A stretch of 64,000 bases of DNA from Mesorhizobium sp. M2E.F.Ca.ET.219.01.1.1 (GCF_004016445.2 NZ_SADT02000001.1:1531630-1595629), one strand, 5' to 3'; positions 26,185-35,345 are shown, counted from the stretch's first letter. Numbers and translations are program-made. The notes: a model not told the origin generated them from the sequence alone.

Positions 26185-27078
26185 ATGCGCTTTGCTCTCA
26201 ATTTCCGCGCGGCGCTTGCCCCGATGCTCGGCGTCCTGCTTGCCGTGGCCACGCAAACAGCTAAGGCGGGAGAAGGCACGGTTGTCTTTTCCGACTCCTC
26301 GCGCATCGCCTCCATAGGCGGATCGATCACCGAGATCGTCTACGCGCTCGGCGAGGAGGGCCGTCTCGTCGCCCGCGATTCGACCAGCACCTATCCCGAG
26401 GCGGCGGCGAAGCTGCCGGATGTCGGTTACATGCGGGCGCTCTCGCCCGAGGGTGTCCTGTCGGTCAATCCGACCGGAATCCTGGCGCTGCAGGGCAGCG
26501 GCCCGAAAGAAGCGGTCGACGTGCTGAAGAAATCGAGCGTGCCTTTCATCGAGGTGCCGGATCACTTCAACCATAAGGGCATCCTCGAAAAGATACGCAT
26601 CGTCGGCAAGGCGCTGGGGGTTGAAGCCAAGGCGGAGAGGCTGGCCGCGGAGACGGACGCGAAGCTGACGTCAGCGGAAAAGCAGACGGCCTCGATCAAG
26701 GACCGCAAGCGCGTGCTGTTCGTGCTGTCGACCCAAGGCGGCAAGATCCTTGCCGCCGGCAGCGACACCGCGGCCGATGGCATCATCAAGCTTGCCGGTG
26801 CGGTCAACGCGATCGAGGGCTTTTCCGGCTACAAAGGAATGACGGACGAGGCGATCGTCAGCGCCAAACCGGATGTCATCCTGACGATGAAGGGCGGCGG
26901 GCCGCCGATCTCGGAAGAGGAGCTGTTCGCCAACCCTGCCGTCGCCTCGACCCCGGCAGGCACGAACCGCAAGATGATCGGCATGTGGGGCGGCTATCTG
27001 CTCGGCTTCGGCCCGCGCACGGCCGAAGCGATCCACGATCTTGCCGTCTCGCTCTATGGCAATCAGGTCACGGACTGA
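26185..27078 (+). CDS. hmuT: HmuT, periplasmic hemin-binding protein
   Basis: 297-residue class III substrate-binding protein (PF01497-like) of the hemin ABC importer. The signal peptide (RAALAPMLGVLLAVATQTAKA) is followed by the two-lobed fold with ARDSTSTYPEAAAKLPDVGYMRALSPEGVLSV in the first lobe; the conserved Tyr in VGYMRALS is the usual haem ligand in this group. It follows hmuS by 11 bases and hmuU begins 6 bases after its stop. Confidence 0.91.
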   Translation: MRFALNFRAALAPMLGVLLAVATQTAKAGEGTVVFSDSSRIASIGGSITEIVYALGEEGRLVARDSTSTYPEAAAKLPDVGYMRALSPEGVLSVNPTGILALQGSGPKEAVDVLKKSSVPFIEVPDHFNHKGILEKIRIVGKALGVEAKAERLAAETDAKLTSAEKQTASIKDRKRVLFVLSTQGGKILAAGSDTAADGIIKLAGAVNAIEGFSGYKGMTDEAIVSAKPDVILTMKGGGPPISEEELFANPAVASTPAGTNRKMIGMWGGYLLGFGPRTAEAIHDLAVSLYGNQVTD

Positions 27079-27084
27079 GCGGCG

Positions 27085-28182
27085 ATGTCCGAACAGTCCA
27101 TTGCCGGCGCGGGCAGGGCGATGACGGCCGAGGGCGATCGTTCAGCGCGGGCAAGGTTCGTCATCGCGCTTTTGTGCCTGGCGCTGGCCCTTTCCGTGTT
27201 CCTGTCGCTGACGTCGGGCGCTTCCGATGCATCCGCCGTCCGCGTCATTCGCGACTCGGTCACCGGCGCCATACCGGCGGATGCGGCGCTTGCCGCGCGC
27301 GACCAGTTGATCGTCTATGACATCCGCATGCCGCGCGCGCTGCTCGGTGTGCTCATCGGCGCCGCGCTCGCCATCTGCGGCGCTGTTATGCAGGGCCTGT
27401 TCCGCAATCCGCTTGCCGACCCCGGCCTGATCGGCGTTTCCGCCGGCTCCAGCCTCGGCGCGGTGGCGATCATCGTGCTCGGCACCACCTGGCTTGCGCC
27501 CGTCACGCTTGCGTTCGGCACGCTCGCCTTGCCGTTGGCGGCCTTCTTCGGCGGGCTGGCGGTGACGTTGCTGCTTTATGCCATCGCCACGCGCCAGGGA
27601 CGGACGTCGGTCGCCACGATGCTGCTTGCCGGCATCGCCATAAGCGCTCTTGCCATGGCGCTGACCGGCGTCCTCATCTTCATGGCCGACGACCGGCAGT
27701 TGCGCGACCTGACCTTCTGGCAGCTCGGTTCGCTTGCCGGCGCGACATGGCCGAAGATCGGCACCGTCGGGCCGGTGATCATCCTGGCGCAGGCCGCGAT
27801 GCCGTTCCTGTCGCGCGGCCTCAATGCGCTGGCGCTGGGCGAAGCGACCGCCGGCCATCTCGGCATTCCGGTGCAGCGGCTGAAATACGCGGCCATCGTC
27901 GGGGTGTCGGCGGCGGTCGGCGCTTCGGTCGCCGTCAGCGGCGGCATCGGCTTCGTCGGCATCGTCGTGCCGCATGTCCTGCGCCTCGCGATCGGACCGG
28001 ACAATCGCTATCTGCTGCCGGCGTCAGCCTTGCTCGGCGCCTCGCTGCTGCTGCTCGCCGATTCGGTTGCCCGCACCATCGTCGCGCCGGCCGAACTGCC
28101 GATCGGCATCGTCACCGCGATTGCAGGCGCGCCGTTCTTCCTGTGGATCCTGCTGCGCAAGCGCGGCATCGTCGATTTGTGA
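27085..28182 (+). CDS. hmuU: HmuU, hemin ABC transporter permease
   Basis: 365-residue FecCD-type permease with about ten membrane segments. Family signatures include RMPRALLGVLIGAALAICG, MQGLFRNPLADPGLIGVSAGS and the ATPase-contacting loop GFVGIVVPHVLR. About 30 hydrophilic residues precede the first helix. It should form the membrane channel with HmuV and receive haem from HmuT. It sits tightly between hmuT and hmuV. Confidence 0.92.
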   Translation: MSEQSIAGAGRAMTAEGDRSARARFVIALLCLALALSVFLSLTSGASDASAVRVIRDSVTGAIPADAALAARDQLIVYDIRMPRALLGVLIGAALAICGAVMQGLFRNPLADPGLIGVSAGSSLGAVAIIVLGTTWLAPVTLAFGTLALPLAAFFGGLAVTLLLYAIATRQGRTSVATMLLAGIAISALAMALTGVLIFMADDRQLRDLTFWQLGSLAGATWPKIGTVGPVIILAQAAMPFLSRGLNALALGEATAGHLGIPVQRLKYAAIVGVSAAVGASVAVSGGIGFVGIVVPHVLRLAIGPDNRYLLPASALLGASLLLLADSVARTIVAPAELPIGIVTAIAGAPFFLWILLRKRGIVDL

Positions 28183-28189
28183 GGCCGCG

Positions 28190-28978
28190 ATGATCGAAGC
28201 GCGTGACATTTCGGTGGCGATCGCGGGCAAGCGCATCGTGTCGCATGTCGATTTCGCGGCGCGGCCGGGCGAGGTCTCGGCCATCGTCGGACCGAACGGA
28301 TCCGGCAAGACGACCCTGCTCAAGGCGCTGACCGGCGAGCTCGCCTATACCGGCACCGTAACACTCAACGGCCGCGACCTCGCTTCGATGAAACCGGTGG
28401 AGGCGGCGACGCTGCGCGCCGTGCTGCCGCAGGCCACGGCGCTGTCCTTCCCGTTCACCGTGCGCGAGATCGTGCGCCTTGGCCTGATCGGCGGGCGCTC
28501 GGGCGTGCTGCCCGGCGAGGATACGCGGCTCCCCGAGCGGGCGCTGGCGCGTGTCGACCTCGATGGCTTTGCCGGCCGCTTCTACCAGGAGCTTTCCGGC
28601 GGCGAGCAGCAGCGCGTGCAGCTAGCCCGTGTTCTCTGCCAGGTCTGGGCGCCGGTGCTGGAAGGGCGGCCGCGCTATCTCTTTCTCGACGAGCCGGTCT
28701 CCAGCCTCGACGTCAAGCACCAGCTCATCATCATGAACATCGCGCGCGATTTCGCACGGCGCGGCGGCGGCGTGGTGGCGATCCTGCACGACCTCAATCT
28801 GACGGCCATGTATGCTGATCGGATTTTCGTGCTCTCCCGTGGCCAGCTGGCGGCCGCCGGTGCACCGGTGGATGTGCTGAACGATGAACTGATCGAGAAG
28901 GTGTTCGACTGCAGGCTCAAGGTCGGCGCGCTCCCCGAAGGAAGCATGCCGTTCGTGTTGCCGCAGTCCGCCGCCTAG
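28190..28978 (+). CDS. hmuV: HmuV, hemin ABC transporter ATPase
   Basis: 262-residue ABC ATPase. Walker A is GPNGSGKTT (about residues 34-42), the signature is LSGGEQQR, Walker B is YLFLDEP, and the switch His is in AILHDLN. The start ATG is 7 bases after the hmuU stop. Its end overlaps the convergent rirA gene by 4 bases. It powers haem import through HmuU and completes the plus-strand arm. Confidence 0.92.
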   Translation: MIEARDISVAIAGKRIVSHVDFAARPGEVSAIVGPNGSGKTTLLKALTGELAYTGTVTLNGRDLASMKPVEAATLRAVLPQATALSFPFTVREIVRLGLIGGRSGVLPGEDTRLPERALARVDLDGFAGRFYQELSGGEQQRVQLARVLCQVWAPVLEGRPRYLFLDEPVSSLDVKHQLIIMNIARDFARRGGGVVAILHDLNLTAMYADRIFVLSRGQLAAAGAPVDVLNDELIEKVFDCRLKVGALPEGSMPFVLPQSAA

Positions 28979-29436
28979 GCCGCCGGGGCGCGCTGCTCCA
29001 GAAGGTCGATGCCCAGCAGGTGACGCACGTTCGGGCGCGCCGCGATCAGGTCGGCGATCGTGTAGCGCGAAAGCACGGCGAAGAAGGCGTTGAGCGCTTC
29101 GCGCAGCGCCGAATTCAGGGCGCAGCTGTCGACCAGCGGGCATTCGGCCGCGTCATTCTCGAAGCATTCGGCCATGGCGAAGCTCTCTTCGGTGACGCGC
29201 ACGACATCGAACAGGCTGATCTGCTCGGCCGGACGGCCGAGCCTGACACCGCCGTTGCGGCCACGCACGGTTTCGACAAGGCCGGCCTCGACCAGCGGCT
29301 GCAGGATCTTGAACAGGAAGAGTTCCGACACCGAATAGGCGGCGGCGATCTCGGGGATGCGGCTCAGCCTGTCGGTATTTGCGGCGCAATACATCAGGAT
29401 GCGCATCGCATAATTGGTCTGGCGCGTGAGCCGCAT
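28975..29436 (-). CDS. rirA: RirA, Rrf2-family iron regulator
   Basis: 153-residue Rrf2-type winged-helix regulator. It matches rhizobial RirA closely in MRLTRQTNYAMRILMYCAAN, the recognition region VSELFLFKILQPL, and the Fe-S ligand cysteines Cys91, Cys99 and Cys105. RirA represses iron and haem uptake genes when iron is sufficient. Its location next to hmuV, with a RirA-type box between hmuR and hmuP, puts regulator and target in one island. The start is the only reasonable ATG; an Irr-type box lies about 50 bases upstream. Confidence 0.92.
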   Translation of the reverse strand: MRLTRQTNYAMRILMYCAANTDRLSRIPEIAAAYSVSELFLFKILQPLVEAGLVETVRGRNGGVRLGRPAEQISLFDVVRVTEESFAMAECFENDAAECPLVDSCALNSALREALNAFFAVLSRYTIADLIAARPNVRHLLGIDLLEQRAPAA

Positions 29437-29482
29437 GGTATCCTCGCGAAAATATTAGCTTAAAGCCGAATATGGCCCATAG

Positions 29483-29499
29483 TTTGGAACAATTCCAGA
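29483..29499. promoter_or_regulatory. Irr-type ICE box upstream of rirA
   Basis: TTTGGAACAATTCCAGA matches the published iron-control-element consensus TTTRGAAYNRTTCYAAA at 16 of 17 positions (one A to G change near the end). It lies 47 bases upstream of the rirA start codon. Irr binding here would lower RirA when iron is scarce, as reported for Agrobacterium. Confidence 0.65.
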
Positions 29500-29648
29500 C
29501 TGGACCGGACCATAGCTGAATAATCGTGTCAACTTTTTGTGCGCGCCGGCGGGGATGGTGACCCGATATGGCTCCCAAGGTTCGAGCGAGCGTTTCGCGG
29601 GCGCAGGCACTAGATAGAGGCGGGTGTAAAATAGGAAACGGCCTTTTC

Positions 29649-30944
29649 ATGTCTCAATCAGCTCCGGCTCTCGCGCCGGCTCGATTCGACGCCGATGCGC
29701 AGGCAAAGCGCTCGGCGCTGCGGCGGACCAAATTCATCGCCGCGGCCGCGCTTGCGCTGTGCATCCTTGTCTTTGCGCTGGCGAAGTCCTTCCAGGCTGC
29801 CTATCCGTGGCTCGGCTTCGTCGCCGCTTTCGCCGAGGCGGCGACCATAGGCGGCATCGCCGACTGGTATGCCGTGGTGGCGCTGTTCAGACGGCCGCTC
29901 GGACTGCCCATTCCGCACACGGCGATCATTCCGGAGAACCAGCACCGCATCGCCGACAATCTCGGCCGCTTCATCGAGGCCAATTTCCTGGCGCCGGAGC
30001 CGGTGCGCGAAAAGCTTGCCGAGGTCGACTTCGCCGCTTTGGTCGCCGACTGGCTGGCCGACGCCGAGCGTGCCGCCGGCCTGTCGCGATTCGTCGCGCG
30101 GCTGGTACCGCAGACGCTGACAGCGGTGGAGCAATCCGGCCTGCGCGACTTCGTCACCAGCCGCATGCTGGAGCAGATCGAAAAGGTGCCGCTGGCGCCT
30201 TTGGCCGCCGACCTGCTGTCGGCGCTGACCGACGATCGCCGCCATCAGAAGCTGTTCGATGAATTCACCAGGGTCGTCGGGCGCTTCCTCAATGACGAGC
30301 AGGCGCTGGCGACGATGCGCGAGAAAATCCGCGAGGAATTGCCGTCGCTGTTCAACCTGTTTCGCGCCGATGCTTACCTCTTGAAGAAAATCGTCGCCTC
30401 AGCGGGCTCGCTGCTGGATGAGGTGAGGGCCGATCCCGATCATCCGATGCGGGCTGAATTCGACCGTTTCGCGCTTGCCTTCATCGAGCGGCTCAGGACC
30501 TCGAAGCAGTATGCAAGGCGCGCCGAGAAGCTGAAGCGCGATTTCCTCGGCCGCCCGGAGGTTAGGGCGCTGGCCGGCGATGCCTGGGCGAGCCTGCGCC
30601 TGTTCATCGAGCAGGACGTCAATGCGCCGAATTCGACGATCCGCGAGCACCTGGCGAATATGTTCGTCGAAATCGGCCGGCGTCTGGCCGATGACGCGCA
30701 GATTAGGGCCGACATGAACCAGGGCTTTGTCGTGGCGCTGTCCTCGTTCGTGGAAAGCCAGAAGAGCGGCGTGTCGAAATTCATCGCCGACCAGGTCAAG
30801 CGCTGGGACCTGGCGCAGCTGACGCGGCTGATCGAGACGAATATCGGCAAGGACCTGCAATATATCCGCTTCAACGGCATGATCATCGGCGGGCTTGCCG
30901 GCCTGGCGCTCTATACGGCGGAGCGGCTGTTTCTGGTCAATTGA
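29649..30944 (+). CDS. DUF445 membrane protein
   Basis: 431-residue member of the DUF445 (YjiN/YheB-like) family. A hydrophobic hairpin (IAAAALALCILVFALAKSF and a second helix before IGGIADWYAVVALFRRPLGLPIPHTAIIP) is followed by a long helical body and a C-terminal membrane anchor (MIIGGLAGLALYTAERL). The IGGIADWYAVVALFRRPLG block is the most conserved signature. The ATG at 29649 is used; AGGAA lies some 12 bases before it. Function is not known for this family. Confidence 0.87.
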   Translation: MSQSAPALAPARFDADAQAKRSALRRTKFIAAAALALCILVFALAKSFQAAYPWLGFVAAFAEAATIGGIADWYAVVALFRRPLGLPIPHTAIIPENQHRIADNLGRFIEANFLAPEPVREKLAEVDFAALVADWLADAERAAGLSRFVARLVPQTLTAVEQSGLRDFVTSRMLEQIEKVPLAPLAADLLSALTDDRRHQKLFDEFTRVVGRFLNDEQALATMREKIREELPSLFNLFRADAYLLKKIVASAGSLLDEVRADPDHPMRAEFDRFALAFIERLRTSKQYARRAEKLKRDFLGRPEVRALAGDAWASLRLFIEQDVNAPNSTIREHLANMFVEIGRRLADDAQIRADMNQGFVVALSSFVESQKSGVSKFIADQVKRWDLAQLTRLIETNIGKDLQYIRFNGMIIGGLAGLALYTAERLFLVN

Positions 30945-30982
30945 CGCCGGCCCGGCGTGCACTATTCTGCCTTGGGTCCTAA

Positions 30983-31049
30983 GCAATTCCGGACGGAAGG
31001 CTACGGCAAAGTCGCCGAGCCTAACCGTAAACACTTTTCCTGGAATTGT
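30983..31049. repeat. Palindromic repeat family B, copy 2
   Basis: Near-identical to 12258-12325: arms GCAATTCCGG and TGGAATTG with the inner GGCTACGGC/GCCGAGCC stem. It lies between the DUF445 gene and the phasin gene and ends about 39 bases before the phasin start. Confidence 0.75.
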
Positions 31050-31087
31050 TCTTGGGACGCCGCGAACGCGGCAAACGGGAGGCAGGT

Positions 31088-31516
31088 ATGGCAAAACAAC
31101 CGGAATCCGACTCGTTCCTCGACATGTTCAGCAGGTTCGGCCGCGACCTGAAACTGCCGAATGTCGATGTCCAGGCGATCCTCGATCATCATCGCAAGAA
31201 CCTCGAAGCCCTGGAAAAGTCGGCGAGGGCAGGCGCGGCCGGCGCCTCCTCGGTGCTGGCGAGGCAGCATGAGATGGTGCAGAACGCCATCAACGAGATC
31301 ACGCGGATGGCGCAGAACTACCAGACGCCCGGCAACCCGCAGGACCTGATGAGCAAGCAGGCTGAATTTGCCCGCAAGTCGTTCGAGACGACGCTGAAGA
31401 ACGCCAGCGAAGTGGCTGACCTTGTGCGGAAATCCAGCACTGAATCGGTCGAGATCCTGCGCGACCGGATCAGGGATGCGATGGCTGAAATCCGCGCCGG
31501 CTACGAAAAGAAATAG
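31088..31516 (+). CDS. Phasin-family protein
   Basis: 142-residue, almost wholly helical protein with the Ala/Gln/Asn-rich amphipathic pattern of phasins (NLEALEKSARAGAAGASSVLARQHEMVQNAINE, then an FARKSFETTLKNASEVADLVRKS repeat-like helix). Phasins coat polyhydroxyalkanoate granules. No phaC or phaR is nearby. GGGAGG precedes the ATG. A MaoC-type hydratase gene follows at 180 bases, which may be a loose functional link to PHA supply. Confidence 0.78.
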   Translation: MAKQPESDSFLDMFSRFGRDLKLPNVDVQAILDHHRKNLEALEKSARAGAAGASSVLARQHEMVQNAINEITRMAQNYQTPGNPQDLMSKQAEFARKSFETTLKNASEVADLVRKSSTESVEILRDRIRDAMAEIRAGYEKK

Positions 31517-31695
31517 GCTGCCCGGCGGTTTCGGACCCACATCGACTGGCATGCGATGCAACCGGTCCAAGCGCGGGCGCGTTCTCCGCTTGCCATGAAA
31601 GCATCAACTCTGCCGGCGAAAATTGCGAAGCGTCGAATTGACAGAGGCTGCCGCTTCATGGTCGGGAGACAGGCTAGAGTGACGGGAAAGCCGGA

Positions 31696-32193
31696 ATGAC
31701 CGAACCACGGCGGAGAACGCCGCCGACTTTTGAACAGTTGCGCACGATGTCCGGGCAGGAGCTTGGCGTGTCCGATTGGACGACGGTCGACCAGCGGCGC
31801 ATCGACCAGTTCGCCGAATGCACGGGCGACCATCAGTGGATCCATGTCGATCCCGAGCGTGCAAAGCGGCAGAGTCCGTTCCGCACCACGATCGCGCATG
31901 GCTATCTGACCTTGTCGATCATCGGCGCGCTGGCGCTGGAGATGGGCATCGTGCCGGAAAACACGCAGGCCGCCTTCAACTACGGCTTCGACAAGGTGCG
32001 CTTCCTGGCGCCGGTAAAAGCCGGGGCGCGCATCAGGCTGCGCATCACGCTGCTTTCCATGGAAGACCGCGGCCCCGGCCAGTATTTGATGAAGGCCGCC
32101 AACACCGTCGAGATCGAAGGCGAGCAGAAGCCGGCGCTGACCGCCGAGACGCTGGTGATGATGTATGAGCGCCGTAAGCGGGCGGGCGCTTAG
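31696..32193 (+). CDS. MaoC-family dehydratase (hot-dog fold)
   Basis: 165-residue hot-dog-fold protein. The hydratase-2 motif is DHQWIHVDPERAKRQSPFRTTIAHGYLTLS in pieces, with catalytic Asp and His in FAECTGDHQWIH. Such enzymes hydrate trans-2-enoyl-CoA to (R)-3-hydroxyacyl-CoA; NodN-like relatives occur in rhizobia. Full length is about normal. The upstream 180 bases show no other gene. Confidence 0.86.
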   Translation: MTEPRRRTPPTFEQLRTMSGQELGVSDWTTVDQRRIDQFAECTGDHQWIHVDPERAKRQSPFRTTIAHGYLTLSIIGALALEMGIVPENTQAAFNYGFDKVRFLAPVKAGARIRLRITLLSMEDRGPGQYLMKAANTVEIEGEQKPALTAETLVMMYERRKRAGA

Positions 32194-32262
32194 AGGCCGT
32201 TTGGAAATTCTACTCCGGCGGCCATCGCCAGAGCGAATTTCGAAACAGCCTCTCGGCCGTAG

Positions 32263-33099
32263 TCATCCATGATAGCCAAGGCAGATCGCGCCTAGCGCGA
32301 CAACGCCGCAGGCCGCAATGCGCTTCGGCGTCAGCGTCTCTCCCAGGAAGAGCCGTCCAATCAGCACCGCGAAAACCACGCTCGTCTCGCGGATGGCCGT
32401 GATTGGGCCGGCCGGCCCGAGCGCGAAGGCCGCAACCACGGCGCCATAGGCAATCAGGGCGAAAATCCCGCCGCCAAGCGCCTTCAGCGCGTCCGGCGAA
32501 CGAAAGTCCACCGTGAGCTTGCCGCGGCAGATGATGAAGGTGGCCGGCAGCAGCACGCCGTAGGTCAACAGCACCCAGGCCGTGTAGGCGCCCGAGCTTC
32601 CCGCCGAGCGGACACCGATGGCATCGACCGTCGCATAGGCCGCGATGATCACGCCGGTCGCCAGGGCATAGAAAATTGATTTGGTCGCCGCGCGCCCTTT
32701 GCCAAGGGAAAGGCTCATGATGCCGAGCGCGGCGAGGACGACGCCAAGGGTCTGAAGCGTGCTCAGGCGCTCGCCGGCCAGAACGAAACCACCAACCGTC
32801 ACCAGGAGCGGCACAGAGCCGCGAACGATCGGGTAGACCTGTCCCAATTCACCGTAACGGTAGGCTGCCACCAGAAAGAGGCTGTAGCCGACCTGAAGGC
32901 ATGCTGACAGAACGATATAGGGCCAGGCCGATGACGCCGGCAGGGGATGGAAGATCGCCAGCGGAATGGCGGCCACCGTCGCTGAAAAGCTCATGACCGT
33001 GACGGTCCACAGCCTGTCGCTGCCGGTTCGCAAGAAGGCGTTCCAGCTGGCGTGCAGGATCGCGGCGAACAGCGCCAGGCCAATGACTGTAGCGCTCAT
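32263..33099 (-). CDS. EamA/DMT-family transporter, co-transcribed with TetR regulator
   Basis: 278-residue integral membrane protein with ten predicted helices in two EamA repeats. The second repeat carries GPAGPITAIRETSVVFAVLIGRLFLGE, typical of the family. Its start codon overlaps the stop of the TetR gene upstream (ATGA at 33096-33099), so regulator and exporter are translationally coupled. Substrate unknown; members export amino acids or other small metabolites. Confidence 0.85.
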   Translation of the reverse strand: MSATVIGLALFAAILHASWNAFLRTGSDRLWTVTVMSFSATVAAIPLAIFHPLPASSAWPYIVLSACLQVGYSLFLVAAYRYGELGQVYPIVRGSVPLLVTVGGFVLAGERLSTLQTLGVVLAALGIMSLSLGKGRAATKSIFYALATGVIIAAYATVDAIGVRSAGSSGAYTAWVLLTYGVLLPATFIICRGKLTVDFRSPDALKALGGGIFALIAYGAVVAAFALGPAGPITAIRETSVVFAVLIGRLFLGETLTPKRIAACGVVALGAICLGYHG

Positions 33100-33677
33100 T
33101 GCAATCTCTCCCGCGCGGCGAGGATGGCCATTACCGCCTTGCGGGCTTCGCGAATGGCGGTGTCTGGCTGTCCCATCCGGGCCATCAGCGTCGCGCCTTC
33201 GATCAGCATCAGCAGGGCGGCCGAAATACTGTCGGCCTCGTCGGCGGGCATCATCTCTTCGAGGATCAGCTCCATCCGCCGCTTGAGGTCATTCTTCTGC
33301 CTGGCGGCGGCCTGGAACACCGGGTGCGCCGGATCGCCGAACTCGGCCAGGGCATGCGCGAACAGGCAGCCATGGAAGTCGGCGCTGTGAAACCAGCGAC
33401 CGTACCAGTCGAAGATTATGCCGATTTTCTGTTCGGGCATGGCCGCCGTTTCAGCGAGACGGTCGAGTTGACGCTCGAAGCGCCCCGCACGGTAGACCAG
33501 GACCTCGACCATCAAATCGTCCTTGCTGGGGAAATGCCGGTACATGGTCATCTTGGCCACACCGGCTTCGGCGATGATGCGGTCGATGCCGGTGGCGTGA
33601 AAGCCCGCGCGCTTGAACAGCCCATAGGCGGTTTCAACGATGTGCTGGCGCTTGTCGGTTCTGGTCGGTTCGGTCAT
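33096..33677 (-). CDS. TetR/AcrR-family regulator
   Basis: 193-residue repressor-type protein. The N-terminal helix-turn-helix is GFHATGIDRIIAEAGVAKMTMYRHFPSKDDLM, followed by a ligand-binding domain. It is the first gene of a two-gene unit with the EamA transporter, which it presumably controls. A 14-base dyad 17 bases upstream is a fitting autoregulatory operator. Confidence 0.88.
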   Translation of the reverse strand: MTEPTRTDKRQHIVETAYGLFKRAGFHATGIDRIIAEAGVAKMTMYRHFPSKDDLMVEVLVYRAGRFERQLDRLAETAAMPEQKIGIIFDWYGRWFHSADFHGCLFAHALAEFGDPAHPVFQAAARQKNDLKRRMELILEEMMPADEADSISAALLMLIEGATLMARMGQPDTAIREARKAVMAILAARERLQ

Positions 33678-33693
33678 AGTAGCAACTAGGGTG

Positions 33694-33707
33694 AGACAGG
33701 TCTGTCT
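33694..33707. promoter_or_regulatory. Candidate TetR operator
   Basis: AGACAG-GT-CTGTCT, a perfect 6-base inverted repeat with a 2-base centre, lies 17 bases upstream of the tetR start codon. Position and symmetry suit an autoregulatory TetR site. Confidence 0.55.
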
Positions 33708-33824
33708 ATCTACGCCCGCGCGACGAGGCCTGTCAATTGCCGGCTAGGCCGGACGTGGGAGACAAGCGCAACCGGCATCCGGCTTTGAGCTCCGCAAGAC
33801 CGCTTGGGCAATCGGTGGTCGCGC

Positions 33825-35243
33825 CTACGCGGCTTTGAGGCGGGATGCCGCCATCGCCTTGTCCAGGGCCCTGAAAATGCGCTGGTCTTCGCATTGCGCC
33901 GCGTTGAAGCGCATGAAGCGGCCGGCGGTATGCGACAGGCTGAAGGCGTTGCCGGGCGCCAGCACGACATTGTCCGACAGCGCATGGCGGGCGACATCGG
34001 CGGCATCGATGCCGTCGGGCAGGCGGCACCAGAGGAACATGCCGGCCGGCTGGTCGATCCAGGGCGTGATGCCCATCGCCTTCAGTCTGCCGGCGGTCTC
34101 GGCCATGGCGCGCGACAGGCGCGTGCGCAACTGCTCGACATGCTTGCGGTAGCTGCCGTCCTTCAAAAGGGTCAGCACCAGTTCAGCGGACAGCCGCGCA
34201 CCGCCGAATGTCGTGGCGATCTTGAGATCGGTCAGGCCCTCCATCCAGTCGGGTGGCGCGGCGATGAAGCCGCAGCGCACCGAGGCCGACAGCGTCTTGG
34301 AGAAGGAGCCGATCTGGATGACGCGCTGCAGTCCGTCAAACGCCGCGAGCCTCGGGGCAGGGCTGTGTTCGAAGTCGGCAAAGATATCGTCCTCGACGAT
34401 GGTGAGATCCGCCTGGTCGGCGAGCTTCAGCAACCGATGCGCGGTGACCGGCGACAGAATCGCGCCCGTCGGGTTGTGGATGCCGGAATTGGTGATGTAG
34501 AGGCGCGGGCGGTGCTCGGCGAGCGCGGCGGCGAAAAGCTCGATATCCGGACCCGAAGGCGTGTAAGGAACGCCAACCACTTTGGCCTGGTGCGCGCGCA
34601 ACAGCGCATGGAAGTTGAAATAGCAGGGGTCGTCGACCAGCACGGCATCGCCGGGTTCGAGCAGGAAGCGGCACAAAAGGTCGATCGCCTGGGTGCCGCA
34701 GTCGGTCAGCATGATCTGGTCCGGCGAGACCTCGATGCCATGCTCGGCCATGCGCCTTGCCAGCAATTGGCGCAGCGGCGGCAGGCCAAGCGGCGTGCCG
34801 TAGTCCGCAAGCGCCACGTCCTCCGCGCGGGCCGCGCTGCGCAACGCCCGGCGCAAGGCGGCCTGCGGCATCCAGGAGGCCGGCAGCCAGCCGCAGCCGG
34901 GCTTCAGAATCTCTTCACCTGCTTCAAGTGATTGCCTGGAAACCCAGAGCGGGTCGACGGCGCGGTCAAGCCGAGGGCCGATCTCGGCCAGCGACAATGG
35001 CGCAAGCTGGCCGGCGGCGTAAAAGCCGGAGCCGGGCCGCGAACGGATCGTGCCCTCAGCTGCCAGCCGCTCATAGGCCTCCACCACGGTCGACTTCGAA
35101 ACCTGCATGGCTCTGGCCATAGCCCGTATCGATGGCAGGCGGGCTCCGGGCGTCAGCGTGCGCGCCGCGATACGCTGACGGATTGCCGCCATGACGGTTT
35201 CGACGAGGGTGGCGCCGCTGGCATTTGGGCCTGATACGTCCAT
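33825..35243 (-). CDS. MocR-type regulator (GntR HTH fused to PLP aminotransferase domain)
   Basis: 472-residue chimera: residues 1-75 form a GntR winged helix (LPSIRAMARAMQVSKSTVVEAYERLAAEGTIRSRPGSGFY in parts), the rest a class I aminotransferase fold. The PLP-binding Lys is in IGSFSKTLSASVRCGF and the cofactor Asp/Tyr region TIVEDDIFADFEH is intact. MocR proteins sense vitamers or amino acids with PLP. It is divergent from an EamA exporter gene, which it likely regulates. ATG 35243 has AGGGAAG nearby; the frame runs on to 35333. Confidence 0.88.
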   Translation of the reverse strand: MDVSGPNASGATLVETVMAAIRQRIAARTLTPGARLPSIRAMARAMQVSKSTVVEAYERLAAEGTIRSRPGSGFYAAGQLAPLSLAEIGPRLDRAVDPLWVSRQSLEAGEEILKPGCGWLPASWMPQAALRRALRSAARAEDVALADYGTPLGLPPLRQLLARRMAEHGIEVSPDQIMLTDCGTQAIDLLCRFLLEPGDAVLVDDPCYFNFHALLRAHQAKVVGVPYTPSGPDIELFAAALAEHRPRLYITNSGIHNPTGAILSPVTAHRLLKLADQADLTIVEDDIFADFEHSPAPRLAAFDGLQRVIQIGSFSKTLSASVRCGFIAAPPDWMEGLTDLKIATTFGGARLSAELVLTLLKDGSYRKHVEQLRTRLSRAMAETAGRLKAMGITPWIDQPAGMFLWCRLPDGIDAADVARHALSDNVVLAPGNAFSLSHTAGRFMRFNAAQCEDQRIFRALDKAMAASRLKAA

Positions 35244-35345
35244 CTGTACTTCCCTGCCGACCATTACAGTTTTGTAGAATTGTACTCCATTGTCTCTGGC
35301 AACACCATGGCCCGCGCCGGTACGGAAGCGCAAACGGAGCAGATC
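35244..35345. promoter_or_regulatory. MocR-EamA divergent control region
   Basis: AT-richer 102-base spacer. It holds TACAGTTTTGTA (35265-35276), a short inverted repeat, and a nearby second GTAC half-site, together a possible MocR operator. The evidence is position and weak symmetry only. Confidence 0.35.
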
